Source: Microbulbifer sp. SAOS-129_SWC (GTDB lineage: Bacteria; Pseudomonadota; Gammaproteobacteria; Pseudomonadales; Cellvibrionaceae). From it: a stretch of DNA of 64,000 nucleotides. The notes beneath the pieces are model-generated. The model did no database searches. It worked only from the letters and a program-made list of their open reading frames with translations, and was not told the origin of the DNA. The stretch is taken from the NCBI RefSeq assembly GCF_039696035.1, contig NZ_CP155567.1, positions 757,501 to 821,500 on the forward strand, in the 5' to 3' direction. Positions 45,351 to 53,719 of the stretch are shown piece after piece. Numbering within the stretch: position 1 is the first letter of the stretch; every line of letters starts with the position of its first letter. The translations under genes were made by a program, and so were the position numbers.

Positions 45351-45487
45351 AAGTCATTGATTGTTATAGGTATTTTACTTGCAATGCAGGTTTTGCTTGC
45401 AAACCTGACAATTTCGCGGCAATCTTGCCCACCTGATGAGACCGGTCAATCCGGCGCCATTCGCATTAGCTAACTGTACGGTGTTTT

Positions 45488-45910
45488 ATGAGTAGACGAC
45501 GCGGTAAGGCCGTAGAAGAGGACAAAGCCGAAATCGACCTGACGCCCATGCTGGACGTTGTGTTTATCATGCTGATCTTCTTCATTGTGACGGCGTCCTT
45601 CGTTAAAGAGAAGGCGCTGGACGTGAACGTACCGGATCCGAGCGAGACCAAGAACAATCCGCCGAACCCGGACAAGCAGAACATCCTGCTGAACGTCACC
45701 GCCAACGACGAGATCTACATGGGCAATAGCCGTATCGATACCCGCGCCGTGCGTGCCCGTATCGCGCAGCTGTATGCCGAGAACCCGCAGGCGATTGTGA
45801 TTGTGCGCGCGGATAACAAGTCCAGTGCCGACACCTATGTACAGATCACCGATGCGGCCAAAGAGGTAAACCCGAATATCCAGGTCTCCCTGGTGCCTTA
45901 CGACGGCTGA
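45488..45910 (+). CDS. exbD: ExbD/TolR-family biopolymer transport protein
   Basis: 140 residues. Short cytoplasmic N-terminus, one membrane helix with the proton-path Asp in DLTPMLDVVFIMLIFFIVTASF, and a periplasmic ExbD domain ending with VQITDAAKEVNPNIQVSLVPYDG. It works with an ExbB/TolQ channel to power a TonB-type transducer. No exbB or tonB gene adjoins it in this window: the gene stands alone between mgsA and a terminator, so its channel partner must be encoded elsewhere. This layout is unusual for ExbD. Confidence 0.94.
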   Translation: MSRRRGKAVEEDKAEIDLTPMLDVVFIMLIFFIVTASFVKEKALDVNVPDPSETKNNPPNPDKQNILLNVTANDEIYMGNSRIDTRAVRARIAQLYAENPQAIVIVRADNKSSADTYVQITDAAKEVNPNIQVSLVPYDG

Positions 45911-45928
45911 TAGCCGGCGGGTTTACCC

Positions 45929-45957
45929 AAAAAAGCCAGCGCAAAGCTGGCTTTTTT
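45929..45957. terminator. bidirectional terminator after exbD
   Basis: AAAAAAGCCAGC and GCTGGCTTTTTT form a perfect stem-loop with A6/T6 flanks, serving exbD and the convergent tryptophan dioxygenase gene. Confidence 0.92.
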
Positions 45958-46055
45958 ATGCCCGGCGTTTGCGTCCGGGCGACTAACAGGCTGCTGAGAC
46001 GGGCTTTTTCCGCAGCCTGCTTAGTGGCAGCGCCGCCCGGCGGCGCGCACTCCGC

Positions 46056-46838
46056 TCAGAATTCCGCGCGGATCGCCCACAGGTCCGGGAATACCGGGCG
46101 GAACAGGGTGCTCTGCAGGTAGCCCACACCACTGGAACCGCCGGTTCCGATCTTGTGACCGATGGTTCTCTCCACCATTTTTACGTGTCGGTAGCGCCAC
46201 TGCTGCAGCGACGTATCGATATCCACCAGGGCCTCGCAGATTTCGCTTACCTGAGGGTCATTGCGATACACATCGATCAGCACCTTCTGTACTGCGGTGG
46301 ATGGCTCGGCAACCTGACTGAAATCCCGGTTAAGTTCACTTGCCGGAATGGGATGCCCCTCCTGGGCGAGGAAGTTCAGGAAAGCGTCCCACAGGGTGGG
46401 TGCCTGCAGGCGCTTTTGCAGGAGCAGGTAGTGCTCGGAGCCGGGCTCATAATTCTCCAGTTTTTTCGCATCCTTGGCGCCATAGAGGAATTCCAGTTCG
46501 CGGAACTGGAACGACTGGAAGCCGCTGGCAGTGGACAGGCGATCGCGAAACGACAGGAATTCCAGCGGTGTCAGGGTCTCGAGGATATCCACCTGCTGAA
46601 TCAGCGTGCGGTAGATGGCATCCACCCGCTTGAGCGTATGCTGCGCGCGGTTGCGCTCGCCGGCATTGAACAGGCGCACGAGAAAGTCGAGTTCATGCAG
46701 CAGCTGCTTGAACCACAGCTCATAGCTCTGGTGAATGACAATAAACAGTAGTTCGTCGTGCTCGGGGCCGTCGGACAGCGGTTGTTGGCATTTGAGCAGG
46801 TCGTCTACTTTCAGGTAGGAGCTGTAGGTCACGGTCAT
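46056..46838 (-). CDS. kynA: tryptophan 2,3-dioxygenase
   Basis: 260 residues. Haem dioxygenase opening the indole ring of L-tryptophan to N-formylkynurenine. Signatures: FIVIHQSYELWFKQLLHELD (substrate-contacting His), FLSFRDRLSTASGFQSFQFRELEFLYG and WRYRHVKMVERTIGHKIGTGGSSGVGYL, where the first His is the haem ligand. Other kynurenine pathway genes are not in the window. It is divergent from the M20 hydrolase gene. Confidence 0.95.
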   Translation of the reverse strand: MTVTYSSYLKVDDLLKCQQPLSDGPEHDELLFIVIHQSYELWFKQLLHELDFLVRLFNAGERNRAQHTLKRVDAIYRTLIQQVDILETLTPLEFLSFRDRLSTASGFQSFQFRELEFLYGAKDAKKLENYEPGSEHYLLLQKRLQAPTLWDAFLNFLAQEGHPIPASELNRDFSQVAEPSTAVQKVLIDVYRNDPQVSEICEALVDIDTSLQQWRYRHVKMVERTIGHKIGTGGSSGVGYLQSTLFRPVFPDLWAIRAEF

Positions 46839-46967
46839 CTGGAGGTTACACCTGGTTGATATTTGATCGATAGCGAAATAATGCTTTCTTTAAGCAGCTC
46901 CGATCAAAACTAAAATTTCGGATAAACGGTTAATATTGGTGCCATTATAAGGTCTGGAGCTCTGCAA

Positions 46968-48218
46968 ATGGAAAACACGGTGCAGGCGCTGCGCATAGAT
47001 GGTCAGCGCCTTTGGAACAGCCTGATGGAAATGGCGCGTATCGGCGCCACCCCCGCCGGCGGCTGCAATCGTCAGGCCCTGACCGATGAGGATCGCGAAG
47101 GCCGCGACCTGTTCGTCGGCTGGTGCCGGGATATCGGTTGTGACATCCGCGTCGACCGCATGGGCAATATCTTCGCCCGGCGCGCCGGCAGCGATCCGCA
47201 GATGGCACCGGTAGTTACCGGTTCGCACCTGGATACCCAGCCCACCGGCGGCAAATTTGATGGCGTCTACGGTGTGCTGGCCGGGCTCGAGGTGCTGCGC
47301 ACGCTGGAAGCGCACGATATCCGCACCCGCGCGCCGCTGGAGCTGGTGGTGTGGACCAACGAAGAGGGCGCCCGCTTTTCCCCGGCGATGATCGGCTCCG
47401 GCGTCTGGGCGGGTGAATTCGATCTCGACTATGGTCACAGCCGCACCGACAAAGCCGGCGCCACCATCGGCGAAGAGCTGCGGCGCATCGGCTATCTGGG
47501 CGACGCCCCGGCCGAGCCCCACCCGATTACCGCTGCCTTCGAGGCCCATATCGAACAGGGACCAATCCTGGAAAAGCAGGACCAGGTGATAGGCGTGGTC
47601 ACCGGTGTGCAGGGCATCCGCTGGTACGATGTGACCTTTCACGGCACACCCTGCCACGCCGGCCCCACACCCATGAGCGACCGCCGCGATCCGGTGCAGG
47701 CGCTGGCGCTGCTGTGTGAGCGTCTCTATAGCGAAGTGAAGGCTTACTCCGATGATGCCCGCATGACCTGTGGCGACTTGCGCGCGGAGCCCGGCAGCCG
47801 CAACACCGTGCCGGAAAAGGTTGTACTGGCCCTGGACCTGCGCCACCCGCAGGCGGCGGGGCTGGAACACCTGCACCGCAGTCTCTACCGGCTGGCGGAG
47901 CAGGTGGATGAGGCTACCGGGGTGACCATCGATGTGCGCGAGGAGTGGCACTCGCCGCCGGTACACTTCGATCCCGCGTGCATCGACGCCGTAGAGGGCG
48001 CGGTGCAGTCGCTCGACTACAGCCATCGCAAGATGGTATCCGGTGCCGGTCATGACTCCGTCTATGTGTCCCGCGTGGCGCCGGTGTCGATGATCTTCGT
48101 GCCCTGCGCCGGCGGCCTGTCGCACAACGAGGCGGAATCGGCCGAACCGGATCATCTGGAGGCGGGCTGCAACGTCCTGCTGCACGCAATGCTCGCGCGC
48201 GCCGGCATCGCCGACTGA
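46968..48218 (+). CDS. M20-family N-carbamoyl-amino acid/ureido hydrolase
   Basis: 416 residues. Zn-dependent amidase of the allantoate amidohydrolase/N-carbamoyl-L-amino-acid hydrolase/beta-ureidopropionase group. Metal ligands are in GSHLDTQPTGGKFDGVYG, NEEGARFSP, HIEQGP and LSHNEAE; CHAGPTPMSDRRDP is the dimerisation/substrate block. The enzyme removes a carbamoyl group as CO2 and ammonia. The next gene, 71 bp downstream, is an amidinotransferase-fold enzyme whose hydrolytic members make ureido compounds, so the pair could act in sequence. Substrate unproven. Confidence 0.92.
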   Translation: MENTVQALRIDGQRLWNSLMEMARIGATPAGGCNRQALTDEDREGRDLFVGWCRDIGCDIRVDRMGNIFARRAGSDPQMAPVVTGSHLDTQPTGGKFDGVYGVLAGLEVLRTLEAHDIRTRAPLELVVWTNEEGARFSPAMIGSGVWAGEFDLDYGHSRTDKAGATIGEELRRIGYLGDAPAEPHPITAAFEAHIEQGPILEKQDQVIGVVTGVQGIRWYDVTFHGTPCHAGPTPMSDRRDPVQALALLCERLYSEVKAYSDDARMTCGDLRAEPGSRNTVPEKVVLALDLRHPQAAGLEHLHRSLYRLAEQVDEATGVTIDVREEWHSPPVHFDPACIDAVEGAVQSLDYSHRKMVSGAGHDSVYVSRVAPVSMIFVPCAGGLSHNEAESAEPDHLEAGCNVLLHAMLARAGIAD

Positions 48219-48289
48219 CTCCATTCCCATCCAATTTCCCCGCGCGGGCGCCCGGCGCCCGCGCCGAACCAGACTGGAAACCCAAACCC

Positions 48290-49204
48290 ATGACCGAATT
48301 TACCCTCCGCCGCCGCCTCGACAACGGCGGCACCCAACCGCTGACCAACTGGGGTATGGATTCAGAGTACGGCCCGCTGCGCGATGTGCTGATCGGCCCG
48401 GTGGACAATTTCAGCTGGCGCACCGGCAATGCCAGCGCGCGCCGCGCCGAGCGCCTGGGCATGCAGTTCGACCACAAGGTGGCTGCGGCCCAGCATGCGG
48501 AAATGCTCGACGCCTATCGCCACGCCGGCGTCAACACGCACCTGATTCCGGCCGATAGCAGCCTGCCGTACCAGATTTACGGCCGCGACTCCTCGGTGAT
48601 GACACCCTGGGGGCCGATCGTGACCCAGATGTACAGCCCGTGGCGCCGTGGCGAGTGGGTGCCGATCGTGCAGAAATACGCCGAGTTGGAGATCCCGATC
48701 TACGATTGCATCACCGCCGGCTCGCTCGAGGGCGGTGATTTCATGGTGCTGGAACCGGGCGTCATCCTGTGCGGTTACTCCGGCGAGCGCACCAGCCCGC
48801 AGGGTTTCGAGCAGATGAAGCGCTGGGTGGAAAAGGAGGGCTGGGAAGTCAAGGGTTACCAGTTCGACCCCTTTTTCCTGCATATCGACGTTATGGTGGC
48901 CATGCTGGCGGAAAAGCTCGCCGCCATCTGTATCGACGCGGTGGAGCCCGAGCTGGTGCAGTGGTTCCGGGCGCGCAATATCGAGATCATCGACATTCCC
49001 TTCCCGCAGGTGCTGGAGCTGGGGGTCAATGTGGTGGCGCTGGGCAATGATCGGGTGATGCTGCCCAAGGCCAATGTGGGCCTGGCGGAGAAGTGTCGCG
49101 CGCACGGCCTGGAGGTGATCGATCCGGATATCTCCATGATCACACCCGGTGGTGGCGGTGTGCACTGCATGTGCCAGCCGCTGCGCCGGGACTCTGTGGC
49201 CTAG
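48290..49204 (+). CDS. amidinotransferase/arginine deiminase-fold enzyme
   Basis: 304 residues of the guanidino-group-modifying superfamily. Catalytic set: YGRDSSVMTP (Asp about 100), SLEGGDFMVLEPG, FLHIDVMVAML (His about 198) and the C-terminal GGGGVHCMCQPL with the nucleophilic Cys (about 293). These enzymes either hydrolyse guanidines to ureido compounds or transfer the amidino group. The lack of any glycine-amidinotransferase-specific context and the upstream carbamoyl hydrolase favour hydrolysis. Which guanidino compound is used cannot be read. Confidence 0.88.
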   Translation: MTEFTLRRRLDNGGTQPLTNWGMDSEYGPLRDVLIGPVDNFSWRTGNASARRAERLGMQFDHKVAAAQHAEMLDAYRHAGVNTHLIPADSSLPYQIYGRDSSVMTPWGPIVTQMYSPWRRGEWVPIVQKYAELEIPIYDCITAGSLEGGDFMVLEPGVILCGYSGERTSPQGFEQMKRWVEKEGWEVKGYQFDPFFLHIDVMVAMLAEKLAAICIDAVEPELVQWFRARNIEIIDIPFPQVLELGVNVVALGNDRVMLPKANVGLAEKCRAHGLEVIDPDISMITPGGGGVHCMCQPLRRDSVA

Positions 49205-49406
49205 CCGGCTGCGGGAAAATACTTTTTCACCAGGCCCCGACCTTCGAGTGCGAAACCGCACATGGGCCTGGTTGATTCGGACCTAGCGCGCCGCGCCCGG
49301 GCAGCTAATATGGATGTCTTTGTGGGCGGCTGCCGCCGCTATCCCGGTACTCTCCGCGCGCGCCACGACGCGCGGCGGAGGGTCAGCAACCCTGACGGAG
49401 AATTCA

Positions 49407-50186
49407 ATGCAGAGTCCGTGTAAAGAAATACAGGCACAGCTCGCCGAGCGCGTGCTGGAAATCACCATCGACCGGCCGCAGCGCAAGAACGCGCTGACCA
49501 TGGCCATGTACGCGGCCATGGCCGATCTGCTGGAGAATGCCGCGACTGACGCCGAAGTGCGCGCGGTGGTGATTAGCGGCGCCGGCGGCGTGTTTACCAG
49601 TGGCAACGATCTGACCGACTTCCTCGGTGGCTCGGCGCAGGGCGAGGAGTCACCGGTATTCCGCTTTATGCAGGCCCTGTACCAGTTCCCCAAGCCGGTG
49701 ATCGCCGCGGTGAACGGCCCGGCCGTGGGGATCGGCACCACCATGCTGTTGCACTGTGATATGGCGTTCGCCGGCGATGACGCGCTGTTCCAGATGCCGT
49801 TCGTCAATCTGGGGCTGTGCCCGGAATACGCCTCCAGCTTTCTGCTGCCGCGCATCGCCGGCCACGCGCGGGCTTCGGAGCTGCTGTTGCTGGGCAAGAA
49901 ATTTGATGCCTGCGAGGCGGTGGAACTGGGTATCTGCAACGCCGCACTGCCGGCGGCGGAGGTGCTCACACGGGCGCGGGAAGTGGCGGCGGAGCTGGTG
50001 ACCCGGGCGCCGGAAGCCGTGCGTCTGAGCAAGCGCTTGTTGCGCAAGGGCACCTACGAGCGGGGCCTCGAGTGTATTCGCGAAGAGGCGAAACACTTCC
50101 TCGAGCGCCTCGGCTCCGAGGAGTTCCGCGAGGCCGCGACTGCGTTCATGGAAAAGCGCCCGGCGGACTTTTCCCGCTTCGAGTAA
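49407..50186 (+). CDS. enoyl-CoA hydratase/isomerase family protein
   Basis: 259 residues from ATG 49407 (GACGGAG 6-12 nt upstream). Crotonase fold: ITIDRPQRKNALTMAMY, oxyanion-hole block GAGGVFTSGNDLTDFLGG and AAVNGPAVGIGTTMLLHCDMAF, then FVNLGLCPEYASSFLLPRIAG. The Glu of classical hydratases is replaced by the NLGLCPEYASS pattern typical of delta3,delta2-enoyl-CoA isomerases and related 2-(1,2-epoxy) forms, so isomerase activity is possible. Single gene. Confidence 0.92.
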   Translation: MQSPCKEIQAQLAERVLEITIDRPQRKNALTMAMYAAMADLLENAATDAEVRAVVISGAGGVFTSGNDLTDFLGGSAQGEESPVFRFMQALYQFPKPVIAAVNGPAVGIGTTMLLHCDMAFAGDDALFQMPFVNLGLCPEYASSFLLPRIAGHARASELLLLGKKFDACEAVELGICNAALPAAEVLTRAREVAAELVTRAPEAVRLSKRLLRKGTYERGLECIREEAKHFLERLGSEEFREAATAFMEKRPADFSRFE

Positions 50187-50242
50187 CCCGGATTCGGGAT
50201 TTATGGCGCCGGCGGCGTCCGGCGCAACTTCCGCTGCAGCCG

Positions 50243-50557
50243 TCAGCGGTCGCGGGCGTTGCGCACGTAGGCGGGTGGTTCGAAGGCGCTGTAGTCCAGC
50301 TGGTCGTAGCGCCAATCGAGCGGTTTCACCCGCTGGCGCTCTTTGATGCTCATACCGAAATGTTGCTGGTGGCAGCGCTCCATCAGCTCGGCGAGTTCAC
50401 GGTTGTTGGTGAGGCCGAGATAGACGCCCGCCTGCATAAAGCCCTCCAGCCGGTGCCGTTCCTGCGCCGGCATGCGGTAGCCACACTTGCTGGCGGAAAA
50501 CAGGCGGCTGAGGCGAGCCTCCACTTCGGTTAAAAACTGGGTTGGATCCATCTGCAT
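50243..50557 (-). CDS. small conserved hypothetical protein
   Basis: 104 residues if translation starts at ATG 50557; the frame opens 14 codons earlier. Basic, soluble, helical: FLTEVEARLSRLFSASKCGYRMPAQERHRLEGFMQAG, then WRYDQLDYSAFEPPAYVRN. It resembles small uncharacterised proteins of related bacteria. No motif suggests a role. Confidence 0.65.
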   Translation of the reverse strand: MQMDPTQFLTEVEARLSRLFSASKCGYRMPAQERHRLEGFMQAGVYLGLTNNRELAELMERCHQQHFGMSIKERQRVKPLDWRYDQLDYSAFEPPAYVRNARDR

Positions 50558-50687
50558 CGCGGTTCCCGCTCCTCTCCTGATAGCATTTCCTGATGGCATT
50601 TTGCTGCTGTCACTGTGCGGCCCTGCTGGCGGCGAATCCGTAGCGCTGCGATTTCGCCGCGGCGGCCGTGGGTTCTGGGTTCCGATA

Positions 50688-50912
50688 TCAGAAATCGAAC
50701 AGTTCGGTGATCAGGTTGCGTTTCAGCTTGTGCACTTCCGGCTCTTCGCTGTGGTGCTCATCGCCGGCCTGGTGGTTGCACGAACGCTCGATCAGTTTCT
50801 CCAGCTCTCCACGATCGAGCCAGATACCGCGGCAGTCGGGGCAGTAGTCGATCTCGATGCCGCTGCGGTCCTTGGACAGCAGCTCGGCGTTTTCACAGCG
50901 GGGACATTGCAT
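50688..50912 (-). CDS. TFIIB-type zinc-ribbon small protein
   Basis: 74 residues. One zinc ribbon, CPRCENAELL...IDYCPDCRGIWLDRGELEKLI, the zf-TFIIB (YjdM/YgiT-like) pattern, followed by a His/Glu-rich tail (HHSEEPEVHKLKRN). Such proteins are common and uncharacterised. GGAG lies upstream of the ATG on the minus strand. Confidence 0.88.
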   Translation of the reverse strand: MQCPRCENAELLSKDRSGIEIDYCPDCRGIWLDRGELEKLIERSCNHQAGDEHHSEEPEVHKLKRNLITELFDF

Positions 50913-51056
50913 GGCGGTCTCCTCGGCATTGATGGTTTGCTTGATAGGTTGAGCGCTTTATTCGGCTCGTTCACCTCATTCGACCCATTCAGCCCATTCG
51001 GGTTCGCGGGCCGTGGAAATGCGATTCCACTGAAAAATAGACCAGTGGCGATGCCA

Positions 51057-51380
51057 TCAGCGAACTTTTACCGCGGTGCCGCTGACGCTGACCATCATCA
51101 TCGCCCCCTGGGCGCCGACCACCTCGTAGTCGATATCGATACCAATGATGCCATTGGCGCCCAGTTTTTTGGCCGCGGATTCCATATCCTCAAAGGCGAT
51201 TTCGCGGGCCCGGCCCATTTCCTTTTCGTAGGCACCGGAGCGGCCGCCGACGATATCGCGGATGGAGCCGAACAGATCCTTGAACACGTTCGCACCGAGT
51301 ATGGCCTCGCCGACGACGACACCGAGATACTGCTCAACTTCGCGGCCCTGTACGGTGGATGTAGTGGTTTTCAGCATCAA
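51057..51380 (-). CDS. ybjQ: YbjQ-family protein
   Basis: 107 residues, full length for the YbjQ/UPF0145 (DUF74) family, which forms pentamers of unknown role. Signatures: [35 protein letters not shown] and [21 protein letters not shown]. Single gene. Confidence 0.94.
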   Translation of the reverse strand: MMLKTTTSTVQGREVEQYLGVVVGEAILGANVFKDLFGSIRDIVGGRSGAYEKEMGRAREIAFEDMESAAKKLGANGIIGIDIDYEVVGAQGAMMMVSVSGTAVKVR

Positions 51381-51431
51381 TGCTCTCCGTTTAGCGCAAC
51401 GACCAGTTTTTGCGCCGCGTCTTCGTCTTAT

Positions 51432-51454
51432 AGTTCAGTTCAGTTCAGTTCAGT
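51432..51454. repeat. AGTTC pentanucleotide repeat
   Basis: 4.6 copies of AGTTC, overlapping the stop codon and last residues of the GNAT gene. Copy-number change would alter only the extreme C-terminus, because TGA recurs in the repeat in every frame. Confidence 0.85.
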
Positions 51455-51865
51455 GAGGGAAAAGTGGTGGCTCGCGATGGCGAAGCCCTCGCGCTGGTAA
51501 AATCGGTGTGCGGCGAAGCGCTGTACGCCGGAGTCCAGGTGTATCTGGCCGCAGCCAATTTCCCGCGCGTAGTCCTTGAACCAGTTGAGCAGGTATTTGC
51601 CGGCACCGGTGGAACGGTAGCTGGCGTCTGTCACCAGGTCGTCGATATAGATATGCCTGCCCCAGGCGAGCTTCTGTGCGACCACAAAACCCGCCACACA
51701 CAGCACCCGCCCGGCGTCCTCGACATAGGCGAGCTGGTAGCCCTCCGCCTGCTGGCGCTGGATCTGTGCCACGAGGCTTTCCATATCGTATTGCGGGCGC
51801 AACTGCAGCAGGACGGTACCGACCTTTTCCAGTTCGCTTGCCGTTGTGGCCAGGTGGACTTCCAC
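51440..51865 (-). CDS. GNAT-family N-acetyltransferase
   Basis: 141 residues. Acetyl-CoA site in IYIDDLVTDASYRSTGAGKYLLNWF (RxTGxG), then HLDSGVQRFAAHRFYQREGFAIASHHF, the usual GNAT ending. Substrate unknown. The 3' end runs into a pentanucleotide repeat. Confidence 0.9.
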   Translation of the reverse strand: MEVHLATTASELEKVGTVLLQLRPQYDMESLVAQIQRQQAEGYQLAYVEDAGRVLCVAGFVVAQKLAWGRHIYIDDLVTDASYRSTGAGKYLLNWFKDYAREIGCGQIHLDSGVQRFAAHRFYQREGFAIASHHFSLTELN

Positions 51866-51921
51866 TGCCGATTCCTCGCTGTCTCATTATTTTTGGTCAG
51901 TCCGACTATAGCGCGAAAGCG

Positions 51922-51966
51922 GCACCCACCAAAGCAGCACCCACCAAAGCAGCACCCACCAAAGCG
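51922..51966. repeat. three tandem copies of a 15-bp unit
   Basis: GCACCCACCAAAGCA occurs three times head to tail (last base differs), in the spacer between the GNAT and acyl-CoA ligase genes. It is a minisatellite likely to vary in number among strains. Confidence 0.9.
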
Positions 51967-51992
51967 GGCACCGTTGGGCGGGGCCTGTGCGG

Positions 51993-53624
51993 TCAAACGG
52001 GAGTTGCTTCCGGCCAGCGATAATCGGCCAGCTGCTCGCGCAGGTCTTTCTTGCTGATTTTACCGGTGGCGGTGTGGGGCAGCGTCTCGACAACGATACA
52101 GTCGTCCGGTATCCACCACTTGGCGACATTGCCGGTGAAGGCGTGCAGCAGTGCCTGTGGATCGGGCGCAGCGCCTTCCGTCGGCACGACTACCAGTAGC
52201 GGGCGCTCGGACCACTTGTCGTGGCTGACGCCGATCACGGCGGCCTCGGCGACGCCATCCAGGGTCATGGCGAAGTTCTCCAGTTCGATGGAGGAAATCC
52301 ATTCACCGCCCGACTTGATCACATCCTTGGTGCGGTCGGTGATGCCCAGGTAGCCGCACTGGTCGATGGTGGCAACATCGCCAGTATCGAACCAGCCGTC
52401 GGCAGTGAGTGCGGATTCGCCGGCTTTGAAATAGCGTTCGCACACCCAGGGACCGCGTACTTGCAGCGCGCCGAACGCGGTGCCGTCGTGGGGCAGGGGT
52501 TGGCCGCTGTCATCGACAATACGCATCTCCACGCCGAAGGCCGCGCGGCCCTGCTTGAGGCGCTGTGCGCGGGCCGCGTCGGCGGGCAGGTCGTTGGCGA
52601 CGCGCGCATTGAATGTTCCCAGCGGGCTCATCTCGGTCATGCCCCAGGCGTGGTGCGTGTAGACGCCGTGCTGTTGCTCGAACTCCTCCATGATCCGCCA
52701 CGGGCAGGCGGAACCGCCGACGACGACGCGCTCGAGGCTCGGCACCGTGGTGTCGCTGTCGCGCAGGTATTGCAGCAGTGCCAGCCACACCGTCGGTACG
52801 CCGGCGGCGATGGTGACGCGCTCGTTGCGAATCAGCCGGGACAGGGTTTCGCCACAGCCCATCTTGGGCCCGGGAAATACCAGCTTGGCGCCGACCGCGG
52901 GCACCGCGTAGGGAATCGACCAGGCGTTGACGTGGAACATCGGCACAACCGGCAACACCGCTTCATCGCCGCGCAGTGCGAACACGTCCGGCATCAGCAC
53001 CCCGTAGGTGTGCAGGACCATAGCGCGGTGGGAATACAGCACTCCCTTGGGGTTGCCGGTGGTGCCGGAGGTGTAGCAGAGCGCCGCCGCGGTGTGCTCG
53101 TCGAGCTGTGGCCAGTCGAACTCCATTGGTTCAAGTGCCAGCAGCTCCTCGTAGCAATGCGCATTGGGCAGGCTGGTGGTGGGCATATGCTCGCTATCGG
53201 TGAGAATCACATAGCCCTTAACGCTCGTCAGCTGGTCTGCCAGTTTTTCCACCAATGGCAGAAACATCGGATCGATGAACAGCCAGCGATCCTCGGCGTG
53301 CTCGACGATATAAGTAATCTGTTCCGGGAACAGGCGCGGATTGATGGTGTGGCACACCAGGCCGCTGCAGGAGGTGGCGTAGTAGAGCTCGAAATGGCGG
53401 TAGTCGTTCCAGGCCAGGGTGCCGATACGCTCGCCGGGCTGGGCACCGAGCTTCTGCAGTGCGTGTGCCAGCTGCGCAGTGCGGGCAAAGGCATCGCGAT
53501 AGCGATAGCGGTGTGCGGGGTTGTCCGCAGTAACCGAGACGATTTCGCTGTCGGGAAAATTGGCGCCGGCATGGCGCATGATATCGGTTAGGGTCAGTTG
53601 GGAGTGCATCATCAGGCCTTGCAT
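51993..53624 (-). CDS. AMP-forming fatty acyl-CoA ligase (AlkK-like)
   Basis: 543 residues from ATG 53624, which follows GAGGAG by 7 nt; an open frame 39 codons longer has no start signal. ANL superfamily: CYTSGTTGNPKGVLYSHRA (P-loop), AWGMTEMSPLGT, DGWFDTGDVATID, ITDRTKDVIKSGGEWIS and the catalytic Lys near ATGKISKKDLREQ. The N-terminus MQGLMMHSQLTLTDIMRHA is that of medium-chain acyl-CoA ligases such as AlkK. It activates fatty acids for beta-oxidation or other use. It lies 95 bp after the M48 protease gene on the same strand. Confidence 0.94.
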   Translation of the reverse strand: MQGLMMHSQLTLTDIMRHAGANFPDSEIVSVTADNPAHRYRYRDAFARTAQLAHALQKLGAQPGERIGTLAWNDYRHFELYYATSCSGLVCHTINPRLFPEQITYIVEHAEDRWLFIDPMFLPLVEKLADQLTSVKGYVILTDSEHMPTTSLPNAHCYEELLALEPMEFDWPQLDEHTAAALCYTSGTTGNPKGVLYSHRAMVLHTYGVLMPDVFALRGDEAVLPVVPMFHVNAWSIPYAVPAVGAKLVFPGPKMGCGETLSRLIRNERVTIAAGVPTVWLALLQYLRDSDTTVPSLERVVVGGSACPWRIMEEFEQQHGVYTHHAWGMTEMSPLGTFNARVANDLPADAARAQRLKQGRAAFGVEMRIVDDSGQPLPHDGTAFGALQVRGPWVCERYFKAGESALTADGWFDTGDVATIDQCGYLGITDRTKDVIKSGGEWISSIELENFAMTLDGVAEAAVIGVSHDKWSERPLLVVVPTEGAAPDPQALLHAFTGNVAKWWIPDDCIVVETLPHTATGKISKKDLREQLADYRWPEATPV

Positions 53625-53719
53625 GGTCTGCTCCTCGGTTATCGTTATAGTGGTACTGCGATTGATGACGGTTACTGCGTTGGTGGCGCGGGCCGCGAGG
53701 GGCAGCCCGCACCGCCCTG

